Positions 1 to 7,930 of a stretch of DNA of 13,021 nucleotides are shown here, piece by piece (the stretch's first letter is position 1; each line of letters starts with the position of its first letter). The position numbers and the translations under genes are program-made. This DNA is from Bisporella sp. PMI_857 (lineage: Eukaryota; Ascomycota; Leotiomycetes; Helotiales; Helotiaceae): the NCBI GenBank assembly GCA_021307315.1, contig JAJSPD010000254.1, positions 1 through 13,021 on the forward strand, given 5' to 3'. Below the pieces are notes generated by a model. That model searched no databases and was not told the origin of the DNA. It saw only the letters and a list, made by a program, of their open reading frames with translations.

Positions 1-969
1 TAAAAAAAGTTGTTAACTAAGTTTTTTTCTACTCGATTTTTTAAATCGAACTTAAAAATAGTTTATATACTTTTTTTTTGTAAACGCTGTTTTTTTGTAT
101 TATTAGCAATATTAATAACTATATAAAAACTTTATTTTTAAAGCGTACTATAAATTGTACAGTTACTTTTTTTGTACTATATATATTTATTATCGAAAAA
201 GTTTATAAAACTATTGCACAATTTTTTTATTTAAAAAATTTACTTTTAGTTTAAAAACGTATAATATATTTAATAACTTTTTTTTTTTTGTGTTTTTCAT
301 TCGTAGTTCAACTGCGTTTTATAATTTAATTTTAAAAAAGTAAAATTAGTTAGTTATACAAAAAGCTTCGAAGTTTAAAATTTTTTAAAACATCGCAATT
401 GTTTTATTATTGTTTAAATTGTAAATAAACTTTTTTAAATTAAAGTTTAACAATAGCGTTTTTAAATTTAATTTAGTTTTGTAATATTTTTTTTATATAT
501 TTATATTTTAGTTTTTAAATGTGTTGTTAATTACAGCGTTAACGCTAAACTCGTCGCTTTTCGCGAACCGCGCTTTTAGCAATTCTTTTTTTATTTGCAG
601 TTTAAAATTAGGTAGTTATAACTTTTATATAACTAGTATTTAATTTTTTCGGTTTTAAAGTTCATATTTCGAGTTTCGATATATATTTTACAGTTTGTAC
701 GTTGCTAAGTCATAATTATTACAGTTTTAATTTAATTTGTTTTAAATTAGGCTTTTGCGTTTATTAAATAAACAGTTTTTTTAAACAGTTAAATTTAATT
801 AAACATTTAATATCGCGCGAATTATAGCGTATTTTAAAAATGGTTTTACAAAAAGTATTCGAGCAGTCGTTTTTTATTAAAAACTATAGCTAAAATAAAT
901 TTAACGTTCGTAATACAATATTGAAACTTTTTTAATTTAATTTAAAAATTTTAAATACTTGTGTTTAGT
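1..969. other. AT-rich, gene-free, RIP-like degraded DNA
   Basis: No reading frame or recognisable domain can be supported here. The sequence is dominated by A/T homopolymers and TTTAAA-like words. CpA is scarce while CpG (TCGA, ACGT, CGCG) is retained, which fits CpA-to-TpA RIP rather than CpG methylation decay. A 12-bp perfect palindrome, AGCGTTAACGCT, lies at 535-546. The stretch is probably an old repeat mutated beyond recognition, but no family can be named. Confidence 0.6.
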
Positions 970-978
970 TTTATTTTA
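970..978. repeat. 9-bp target site duplication, left copy
   Basis: TTTATTTTA directly abuts the first base of the left 82-bp inverted repeat. The identical 9-mer sits at 3155-3163 directly after the right inverted repeat. Both flanks are AT-rich, so a chance match is not excluded, but exact adjacency at both ends supports a 9-bp duplication. Confidence 0.65.
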
Positions 979-1060
979 CGGTTAATATCTGGAATACCAC
1001 CAAAAAGTAACGATATTTCTCGGATACCACCATTTTTGTTGGAGGCTTTCTCAGATACCA
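979..1060 (+). repeat. left 82-bp terminal inverted repeat of the outer element
   Basis: The repeat starts CGGTTAATATCTGG and contains the motif GGATACCACC or a close variant three times, near 991, 1022 and 1053. The spacing is therefore about 31 bp. Regular subterminal copies of this kind look like transposase-binding sites. A further related copy in the opposite sense (TGGTATCTCGGATA) follows at about 1085-1098. Confidence 0.85.
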
Positions 1061-1163
1061 TTATTTTGTCTTGGCATTAAATGATGGTATCTCGGATAGA
1101 AATATTTAGAAATTACAGGCTTTACACGCTGTACGCATCACTAAAACAAACACTCAACAAGTA

Positions 1164-1201
1164 CAGTACCGGTGTATAAGTCTGCGCCCCGCACCAAAAT
1201 T
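1164..1201 (+). repeat. left terminal inverted repeat of the Tc1 element
   Basis: It begins CAGTACCGGTGTATAAGTCT, and the right end mirrors it. Differences between the two ends are mostly transitions. Confidence 0.75.
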
Positions 1202-1319
1202 ACTATAGAGGCTGCAGATTGGCTACACAACCACGTTTTAATTATTAATCTAATTTAAGTAAAATTGAAGCTATTGATACAGTTTTGCGCGCTTTTTCCA
1301 ACGTACTATCTACGTACAA

Positions 1320-2423
1320 TTAGTATTTTGTGTGCCATTCATTTGCCTTAATAACCGCTTGTACTTTATATAGCATACTGTCGGCACATTGTTCAAATAA
1401 TTTATCAGAAAAAGCATTTCAGTCTTCAATTAAAGCTTCTTTTAAAGCTTGTTGAGCAGCTTTACTGTTGTTTATTTGGTTAAGCTTAAAGTAATTTTTT
1501 AGTACTCAATTTTTAAAGTGCTACTAAATTTGTTCAATAAAGTTCAAATCGGGAAAAACAGCAAGATATAAAACCAGTAGTATGCTTATATTTGTGAACT
1601 ATTGTTGCACCGTTCTGGCTGTATAGATAAAAGCATTATCTTGCATAAAAATAAGGCCTGGCTGCTAGCATCTAAGCATTTGGTCGTTTAGTACTTCGAG
1701 GTAAAAGCGTGCGGAGTACTTATGTTTCTTGCTTTTGAAGTTTCGATCTATTATATAAAGATCTGACCGGTGGATCTTGCTATTCACGAACCAAAAGCAG
1801 CCCTAGACTATAGCAGACAAGTCTTTGCTTTTTTTATAAGTCTCTACGAACTCTGGCTTCTATTTATCGTTTTTGACTGTCCGGAATACTCAAGTAACTG
1901 CCCCGCTTTTGCCCCGCTCTGCAAAGCACTCGTCTGACTACATATATTGGCGCTACTGTTCTAAAGTCTAGTTTTTTTTAGCTATTGCTCAAGCAAGCCT
2001 AATACGCGCATGAGCTTCTGTAAGCTCAGAGCGACTTTTAGCTCTTCAATTGAATATGCCTGAAAGTTCTAGCATACGCTGTAAAGTGTGCTTGTGCTAA
2101 GCAAAGCCAAAATTATCTTTTACTTGCTGCCACGTGTGTTTCGGGTTTTTTCGACAGTATCTCGTAAAGCGTTGTACGTTTTGGATAGTATATAAGATTT
2201 TAAGGCCGCTACGAAGCTAAGTTATGCCGTTGGCTCGTAATAAAGCTCGTTGTCGCGTAGTAGTAACCGTAGATTTCGGGTGTTTTAAAACCTTTGCAAT
2301 TTCGGATAAATCGTGGCCCATTTTAAGCGCTCCTATAATCTCTCCATGTTCGTAGGGTGTTAATTCGGTATTTCTAGTTCTATTGCCAGAGATTTGGGCC
2401 AAAAAAGTACGTGGTTGTGCCAT
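1320..2423 (-). pseudogene. Tc1-type DD34E transposase, inactivated by 16 nonsense mutations
   Basis: Reading from ATG 2421-2423 to TAA 1320-1322 gives 368 codons in one frame with no indel. The N-terminus has a helix-turn-helix region (LTPYEHGEIIGALK, then a second helix around SEIAKVLKHPKSTV) typical of fungal Tc1 transposases. The DDE catalytic core is visible: first Asp in SDE (codon 1932-1934), second Asp in MQDNA (1638-1640), and Glu in FIEQI (1533-1535). There are 34 residues between the last two, hence DD34E. I count 16 in-frame stops (11 TAG, 5 TGA, no TAA). Nearly all fall where Trp is expected, for example VT*VFR, IV*GCF, QI**HF and ED*NAF, as expected from G-to-A changes in TGG. 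Three Trp codons survive. The protein cannot be made. It would have cut and pasted the element at TA sites. Confidence 0.9.
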
Positions 2424-2463
2424 AATTAAATTAATTAAAAAAGAGGTGGTTGGCAAGGACGCG

Positions 2464-2503
2464 AATTTTCGTGTTCCGAACTCAGACTTATGGGCTAGTA
2501 CTG
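2464..2503 (-). repeat. right terminal inverted repeat of the Tc1 element
   Basis: Read on the minus strand it begins CAGTACTAGCCCATAAGTCT and aligns with the left end. Confidence 0.75.
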
Positions 2504-2511
2504 TATACAAT

Positions 2512-2573
2512 TGTCATGCAAAAAGTGACCACTTATTACAATTTGATTAATGCACCTTATATCCTATGTGACA
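2512..2573 (+). repeat. perfect 62-bp direct repeat, copy A
   Basis: It starts TGTCATGCAAAAAGTGACCA and is identical over 62 bp to 2833-2894. It lies just right of the Tc1 element, inside the outer transposon. Perfect identity inside mutated surroundings suggests a recent duplication or conversion. Confidence 0.9.
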
Positions 2574-2832
2574 CACCCCCAGAGGCAATGCTGAGTAATC
2601 ACATTGTCTCTGAAGAACCGGTAAGTATGTCACGTGCGCATCACGTGACCTTTGATCTTTGTGGCAAGATGTCATCACGTGACCTGTTTTTCGTAGTCTA
2701 TTGCCGTAAGATCACGTGTGAGACGTCGCTCACGTGATCTAAGCGAGACTAGCGCGCACTTCATAGAATTCGGCGAAAAAACGCGCGGAGTGTGGTCGAG
2801 ATTTTCACCACTGCGCCAACCGAGCTCATAAC
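2574..2832. other. inter-repeat spacer with five CACGTG palindromes
   Basis: This 259-bp segment between the two 62-bp repeats is clearly less AT-rich than its surroundings. CACGTG occurs at 2631, 2642, 2676, 2713 and 2731. Two pairs form hairpins: 2629-2649 (8-bp arms, 5-nt loop) and 2709-2740 (10-bp arms, 12-nt loop). CACGTG, and especially TCACGTGA, is the core site of fungal bHLH factors of the Cbf1/Pho4 class. Whether these sites regulate anything or simply derive from a MITE is unknown. No convincing coding sequence is present. Confidence 0.6.
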
Positions 2833-2894
2833 TGTCATGCAAAAAGTGACCACTTATTACAATTTGATTAATGCACCTTATATCCTATGTGACA
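2833..2894 (+). repeat. perfect 62-bp direct repeat, copy B
   Basis: Identical to 2512-2573, offset 321 bp. After it the sequence returns to AT-rich DNA running into the right inverted repeat of the outer element. Confidence 0.9.
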
Positions 2895-3072
2895 ACAATA
2901 AAACATTACTTATACTAATCGCGCGTATTGTAGTTGCAAATACAACTAATAATAGCTAGATTAAATAAAAAAATTCAATTCAAAATAAACTTGCTTATTT
3001 TTATACTTGAAATTAATTGTTAATAAAGCACTTTATAGTGATTGTTGGAAGCTATCTGATATACCACAAAAG

Positions 3073-3154
3073 TGGTATTTGAGAAAGCCTCCAACAAAAA
3101 TGGTGGTATCCGAGAAATATCGTTACTTTTTGGTGGTATCCCAGATATTAACCG
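3073..3154 (-). repeat. right 82-bp terminal inverted repeat of the outer element
   Basis: This is the reverse complement of 979-1060 with two G/A differences. It carries the same roughly 31-bp-spaced GGTGGTATC motifs in opposite orientation. Confidence 0.85.
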
Positions 3155-3163
3155 TTTATTTTA
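3155..3163. repeat. 9-bp target site duplication, right copy
   Basis: TTTATTTTA follows the last base of the right inverted repeat and matches 970-978 exactly. Confidence 0.65.
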
Positions 3164-3864
3164 AACATTGTAAATTTATTTAAATTTTTACAACAAGTTT
3201 ACAGGCGAAACTTAAAATATTTAAACTGTAAATTTTTAATTTTTTTTACATATTTGTTGTCGGTAAAATTTACGCAAATTAATAGTATATAAAATATTTT
3301 CGCAAATACTATTTTGTGTTTTTTTTTTTGGTTTTTTTATGTATTATAATTCGTTTAACGTTTTGCTTGTTTTAAATGTAAAAGTAATTTATAAGTATTT
3401 TACTATTGTTTTTTTTAAAACGAACTTGTTTTTTTTTTAATTATGTATAGTTCGAATAATTTAAACCATTTTTGTTATATTTTTATTTTTACAAGTTGCT
3501 TTGTTTTGCTAATATAATTTATGTTGAATTGCGTTTAGTTTTTTGTTGAACACGTTTAGCAAAGTTCGAAATAAAAAAGTAAAAAGCTGTTGTATAGTAA
3601 CTTTCGAGTTAAGATTTGTTAATATAGTTAAAATAGCAATCTGTATATTTCGTAAGTTCGATTAGCAGCTTGTTGCTGTTTTATTAGCTATTTGTCGCTT
3701 TTGTGTATATCGGCAGTCTGTTGTTTTGTGTTATTAACTATTCGTCGCTTTTTGGTATAGTTTTTACTGTTGTAATAAGTCTGTTAAACTGCAAATAGTT
3801 GTTTTTAGCAGTTTACTTTATTTTCGATTAGCTTTTTTTTTTTTTAGCTGTTTTCGTATACTTA

Positions 3865-3919
3865 CAGTACAAGCCAGGACTTATAACTTGTAAAAAAATA
3901 TTAATAAAAACTTGTGCTG
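3865..3919. mobile_element. tiny Tc1/mariner-type MITE or end-to-end remnant
   Basis: CAGTACAAG at 3865-3873 is mirrored by CTTGTGCTG at 3911-3919 with one mismatch. TA lies directly outside on both sides (3863-3864 and 3920-3921). The CAGTAC start equals that of the Tc1 element at 1164. The result is a 55-bp unit with Tc1-like ends and no coding capacity. The arms are short, so chance is possible. Confidence 0.4.
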
Positions 3920-3993
3920 TACGTAAAGTCTGTTTAGTTGTAGTAGTTCTCAAAAAATATTGACTTAATTGTTGAACTAGTTAAAAAGTGCAC

Positions 3994-4048
3994 GGTAAAA
4001 AAAGTTCGACTTTTTTACCCATAACTAAGTTATTACGTAAAGTTATGG
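3994..4048. repeat. two adjacent palindromes
   Basis: The first (3994-4019) pairs GGTAAAAAAAGT with ACTTTTTTACC around a TCG loop, with one bulged A. The second (4019-4048) pairs CCATAACT with AGTTATGG over a 14-nt loop. The two overlap by one base. They may be a degraded transposon end; no family is recognised. Confidence 0.5.
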
Positions 4049-4344
4049 CCTATGCTTTACAGGTGGGCTACACCACCAATTCTCAACAATTTAAGTTAAA
4101 AAAAATTAGAATAAAGAGTTAAAAAGGTTAAAAATTAAACTCTTATTAAAAGTTATCTATATTATTTAGTTAAAAAAAATAGCTAGCAAAATATAATTAA
4201 TAAGTTTTTGCTAAAAATATAAAATATATGCGAAATGCTAGAAACGGTATAAACGAATAAAAAAAACTACTGTTGCTTTTTTTTACAAAGCTTTAATAAA
4301 ACAGTTAGTTATTTAGTTACCTAATTACTATTAGTTTAGCTATT

Positions 4345-4427
4345 TGTGTCACGACCATAGATCATGTGACCTAACTGGGCTTGGCATGTCATGTGATGAC
4401 CCTTCATTTCTATTATGGTCGCGCACA
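4345..4427. mobile_element. 83-bp MITE-like inverted-repeat unit
   Basis: TGTGTCACGACCATA (4345-4359) is mirrored by TATGGTCGCGCACA (4414-4427). The interior has two CATGTG words in ATCATGTGACC-like contexts. These resemble the TCACGTGACC words at 2641-2683 after one C-to-T change. No clear target duplication is visible. Confidence 0.35.
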
Positions 4428-4550
4428 ACAACAATTGCTTTTCCTCCTTAGTTTAGAATTCTCGTAAATTAGCGAAGCAGAAGAAAATATTATTGATATA
4501 AATAACGATTTTATAGTTAATTAGGGTTTAAACCGAATTTACTATTATAT

Positions 4551-4555
4551 AGAAC
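4551..4555. repeat. 5-bp target site duplication of the copia element, left copy
   Basis: AGAAC directly precedes the left LTR. The identical AGAAC at 10193-10197 directly follows the right LTR. Five bp is the normal duplication size for this class of integrase. Confidence 0.92.
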
Positions 4556-4783
4556 TGTTGGTATCACTCTCTGTGATACCTTCTTCGTATTGATGACTTG
4601 CAATAGCTTAAGTCGGTTACCTACGGGGCACGTAGCACCGCGATCTCAGCGCAGTGCTATATATGCTCGTTGTAAGTGGTTGACTTGTTCTTGATTGTTC
4701 TAAGTTACGTTTTACAGCGAGAACTGAAATACATTCAAGTAGTAGCCTGTGCGTTATAGAACGTTACATAACTTTATACAACA
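4556..4783 (-). repeat. LTR at the low-coordinate end (3' LTR of the element)
   Basis: 228 bp, from TGTTGGTAT to the AACA at 4780-4783; one C of the terminal ATACCAACA is missing. It aligns throughout with 9962-10192. About 120 bp in the middle are identical; the rest differs almost only by C/T and G/A transitions plus three 1-bp indels. Confidence 0.93.
4560..4580. repeat. 8-bp-arm hairpin at the LTR terminus
   Basis: GGTATCAC and GTGATACC flank TCTCT exactly. On the coding (minus) strand this is the U5 end of the LTR. The partner LTR has GGTATTAT in the first arm, so the hairpin there is damaged. Confidence 0.7.
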
Positions 4784-4811
4784 CTAGCAATTTTTTAAAA
4801 AAGAAGCTTAG

Positions 4812-5345
4812 AAGCCGTGCTCTTTTTTGCTTTTTTTACTCTTTTTTATTCCCGCTTCACTATTTTACAACTTTCAGATTTAAGTAGTTCGTGTCGATTA
4901 GTTGCTTCAAACTGTAAATGCTTTGCTTTTAGTCATAGGTCAGCAAAGTTGTTGTTGCTATCGATCCACTTGACTTAGTAATTTCTTTACGCTCGTACAA
5001 TTAGCGAAAACACATAATATTAATTATAAAGCGTTTTTTTTGCGTTGTGCCTAGTTTGACAAAGCACTCGTAAAAAGATTTGGAATTAGTACAAAAAATA
5101 AAAAGTAAGTCGATTTTTAGCACTTGCTCGATCGTAGCTTTAAGTGTAGTACTAATGTCGAATCGTAGCCATTGTATAAAGTTCGGAAGCTAGTACGCTT
5201 TTTGTGACTTTTTTGCACTTGATTGAAAACTAATAAATAATATTGGCTTTGTATTCCGCGTTTGCTAATACTACAACGTAGCTTATTTGCAAAATAAGTC
5301 CTTGTTGTTAGCAAACGATGCATCTGTAAATACGATCAAGCGTAG
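4812..5345 (-). pseudogene. copia RNase H domain, degraded
   Basis: The minus strand reads VFTDASFANNKDL at about 5331-5293, the conserved start of copia RNase H with its catalytic Asp codon at 5322-5324. Further on, a frame contains SFYECFVKLGTTQKKRF and later ITKSSG and KQLIDTNYLNLKVV, matching the RNase H C-terminus of fungal copia polyproteins. Pieces of the domain fall in at least two frames (an MTKSK piece lies in another frame), with several stops. The frame ends in Lys-rich sequence just before the LTR, the expected end of pol. Confidence 0.8.
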
Positions 5346-5479
5346 TAACTTAAAGTCGAAGCGAACGTACGTAAAGCTTTGGTTGAATTGTCGATCTGCT
5401 ATTAAATACGCTTGTTAAAAGCCGTAACGTCATTTTTTGGAGACTGGTTATTTAAGCAGCGAAAAATAAATCAAAAAAA

Positions 5480-6436
5480 GCTTCTGGTTACACATTAAAG
5501 CTATATAACTTTTTAGCTGATGGGCGATGTATTGCTTTTTAGTCGACAGTGCGTTGCGGATTACGCTTTTGGAGCTAATAGTAAAAGTAAGCTTTAAGTC
5601 GACTAGATTTAAGTTGTTGCATTGATTTTCTTAGTTATAGTAACGTTTTTTTGTTTCGTAAAACGTATAAACAGCTATTGAATTTGATTAGCTGGTCGAC
5701 CGTAAAGTGCTTTCGATTTTTTGCGAAAAATCCGGCTTTTTCAAGTTGCTTTTGTTCAGCTGTTGCAAAAAATTGATTCGCAAAAACAAAGTATGTCGGT
5801 TTGCAAGCCGACTAAACTAAAGCTTTTCTAGTTGTGCTACAGCAAGATAAGTTATAAGTTGATAGTTTTATTCCGAGTTTTTTAACGTAATAATTGTAGT
5901 ACGTTTTAAATCAGTAGTTGCCGGCTTTTAAAACGCTGTACAAAAGCTTAATGACTTTTAAAATTAATCTTTTTCGATGCTTAGCTTAAAGCCGAGTTCA
6001 CGAAGTAGCTTAATGTAAAAGTCTCGGTTCAGTTTTGTGATTAATAAACGTAAACTTGCGAAATGTTTTTTAAATACAGCTTTGTGCTTATGCTTTAAAG
6101 TATAGCTGCAATACAGAAAATCAAGCGTTAGCTTATACGTTGAATAGTAAAGAACTAATCAGTACTATGCTTTTTTTGTAGTTATTGTAAGCTTAAACGA
6201 CTAAACGAAACTTCTCGAATGCTTTGTTAGTGCTTTTGTTTTTGATTTTATTAACGAACCGTAAATTGAAAAGTTTAGTGCTTAGTAAAATGTTTTTAAA
6301 GTTACTATTTCGAAAACGCTTTTCTCGAGTAAACTTGCAATCTTTTTTTGTTTAAACGCTTTGAATTAGTAATAAATTAATTGTCGTCGTTTTGCAAAAA
6401 TATAGTAACGTTAGCTGTATTTGCGTAAACGAATGT
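5480..6436 (-). pseudogene. copia reverse transcriptase domain, degraded
   Basis: Recognisable minus-strand pieces are LNRDFYIK followed by RELGFKLSIEKD (about 6030-5965), where fungal copia RT has its DFYIRPP-type region. Next, in shifted frames, come an AGN-W-FKTYYNYY-like stretch (about 5920-5860) and GLQTD at 5795-5809. GLQTD is the catalytic Asp-Asp motif of this group, but the second Asp is replaced by Ile-Leu, apparently through loss of a codon. Stops and frameshifts are frequent. The protein would have copied element RNA into DNA; this copy cannot. Confidence 0.75.
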
Positions 6437-7565
6437 TTACGAAGTCTGCTTTGTCGCTGTAATTAATTTTGTTGTAAAATTGTAAATTGAAGAATTCTGT
6501 AAAAACGTCGACAGTAATTGATTTTTCAGGTTAAAATCTTTAGCTAGTTTAGTCAGTTTATCGTTTTTGGTCAAATAAAGCTTAACAACTGTACTACGAA
6601 AGCTAGTAAAGCCGTTGAGCAAGTTTACTACGCAAGTTTCGTTTTTTTGGCTAAGCAAATTGTAAAAGCCAAACTACGAGCAAGTTAGCTTGTATTTTTT
6701 TTTTAAACTAAAACTAGTAAATTCAAAAGTAAGCCGTAAACCGCAGTTGTATTAAAGCTATTGCGCATGTTAAAGCAGTTGCTACTTAACGCTTAGCTTT
6801 GATTTTCTGTATTCGTTCATAGCTTTTTAAATGCAGCAGCACGTTAATGACTGTAGCTGAAAAAGCATTTAGTTCAGCTATGCGAAAATACGCTCCGAAA
6901 ACCAAAAGCGTAAGTACTAGACCGTTAAGCCAACTGTGTCGTTTAAGCTTTAACGTTATTTAAAAGCGATATTTTATCAATTCCGAGTATTTCAGCTGTA
7001 ATAATTTAGTAAATGCGACGCAAAAGCCGTAATAGCGTTCGACGAAGCTAATTAAGTAATAAGCTTTAACTAGAACTGCTTTAGTTGTTGTTCCGACATT
7101 GATTGCATACTGCTGAAATTCTTTACTAACAAAGTTCTTGCTTGCGTTATAAGCTATTATATCAAAAAGACTTAAATACGTATTAATTCAACAAGCACGA
7201 AGTAATTCTAAGTGTGCTTTGCAGTAATATTCTAAACTATTTGCCAGCCTAAATCGAGTACTTTCGTCGACAACTGCAACAAAAGCTTGCTTTCGATGTA
7301 CATAATATCGACAACAATACAGTAATTGAAATCGACATTGTTTTTAAGCGTAAACTTGAAACGTTTTAGCGACTTGCCGTGCTTTTAGCAATGCTAGCAA
7401 TACCGAGTAATATTTTAGAACGTTTTTGTTATCGCTATAACTTGCTCGGTCTAAAATACGCTTAAAACGGCTGACTAATAAATAGCCGAAACGTTTATAA
7501 AGCCGACGTAGTTTCACTTTAGTTAAATAGCATGAATTGTGATTAAATAACTTAGTGATATACAC
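6437..7565 (-). pseudogene. copia integrase (zinc domain, DDE core, C-terminal part), degraded
   Basis: A GAG-pre-integrase/zinc domain lies at 7565-7344 (LTKVKLRRLYKRFGYLLVSR; the zinc-ligand His of the RRxHRRFGH pattern has become Tyr in both places). The core starts with VDIMYI at about 7312-7295 (Asp codon 7307-7309). The second catalytic residue is read as Asn in YNASKNF (codon 7146-7148), and the Glu is in VERYY (7038-7040). There are 35 residues between these two, the DD35E spacing of retroelement integrases. The C-terminal GFTSFRSTVVKLYL stretch (about 6620-6579) matches the conserved post-core segment of fungal copia proteins. Asp-to-Asn is a G-to-A change as RIP would produce. The enzyme is inactive. 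Confidence 0.85.
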
Positions 7566-7930
7566 GCGGAAAAACGTATTCTATAGCATGAAAAAGTGAC
7601 CAAATCGACGTACGACTAGTACGGTTTTGTTAGGAATTACGAAAGCATTAGTAAAGTTGTTGAAGTAAGTACGAAAATTATTTATATCCGTAAACAAAGC
7701 AAAAAAAAAGTATCGACTTTACAATATAAAACTCGACTATACCGATAAAAGTTGTTATAGTAGTAAAGCCAATAAAAAAAGTTAAGCCGATACCGAATTA
7801 ACGTTAACTATACTTTTAGTTGATTCGTTCAGCTTAACGTTAGTAGCTTTTTGAAGTGCGAGAAATTGGCTATAGCCTGCTGTAAAGCGCTTAAAGGCTC
7901 CAGTATCGATTATAATGCTTATAATTCAGC
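7566..7930 (-). pseudogene. copia aspartic protease and linker, degraded
   Basis: The minus strand reads IIDTGAFKRFTAGYSQFLAL from about 7913. DTG (7899-7907) is the aspartic protease active site and the AGY-Q-like continuation fits fungal copia proteases. Downstream pieces LTDINNF, NFTNAFVIPN and VVRRFGHFFML lead into the integrase zinc domain. Several stops and frame changes intervene, and a TGA lies seven codons before the DTG motif. Confidence 0.75.

Larger units (their letters stand above)
1164..2503 (-). mobile_element. Tc1/mariner-superfamily transposon (DD34E), nested
   Basis: This 1340-bp element begins CAGTAC at 1164 and ends GTACTG at 2503, with TA dinucleotides immediately outside at 1162-1163 and 2504-2505. 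That is the canonical Tc1/mariner target duplication. The ends are imperfect inverted repeats of about 38-40 bp sharing CAGTAC, ATAAGTCTG and AAAATT blocks. A single transposase frame fills the interior on the minus strand. It sits inside the larger long-TIR element and is far less AT-rich than the surrounding DNA, so it probably arrived later. Confidence 0.88.
979..3154. mobile_element. non-autonomous long-TIR DNA transposon, MULE-like, with a nested Tc1 element
   Basis: The ends are 82-bp inverted repeats (979-1060 and 3073-3154) that differ at only two positions, both G/A transitions. They are flanked by a 9-bp direct repeat. Long TIRs with a 9-bp duplication are typical of Mutator-like elements; fungal Hop of Fusarium is a known example of that class. 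No MULE transposase is present. Once the Tc1 insertion at 1164-2503 is removed, only about 0.83 kb remains, so the element must have been mobilised in trans. Assignment to MULE rests on end structure only and could be wrong. Confidence 0.65.
3164..4344. other. AT-rich gene-free stretch
   Basis: No coding sequence is supported. The stretch has long T runs and low CpA, as in 1-969. Between about 3671 and 3760 there are two diverged copies of a roughly 50-bp unit (TTATTAGCTATTTGTCGCTT versus TTATTAACTATTCGTCGCTT). Small palindromic structures at 3865-3919 and 3994-4048 are listed separately. Confidence 0.5.

Noticed and set aside
1320..2423. Reassigned stop codons explaining the in-frame TAG and TGA
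   Set aside because: Both stop types occur at Trp positions, intact TGG codons remain, and the neighbouring lectin gene shows standard code use; RIP is simpler.
2450..2737. 95-codon plus-strand open frame
   Set aside because: It runs across the Tc1 end, the 62-bp repeat and the CACGTG cluster, and has no recognisable domain; it is a chance frame.
2629..2740. Centromere-type CDEI array
   Set aside because: The cluster lies inside a transposon and lacks the other parts of a point centromere, which filamentous ascomycetes do not have.
3994..4026. Helitron 3' end (hairpin followed by CTAAG)
   Set aside because: The hairpin is AT-rich with a bulge and there is no TC start or Rep/helicase sequence.
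7585..7602. Match to part of the 62-bp repeat (GCATGAAAAAGTGACCA)
   Set aside because: Only about 16 bases agree, and here they encode the GHFFML piece of the copia protease-integrase linker; coincidence.
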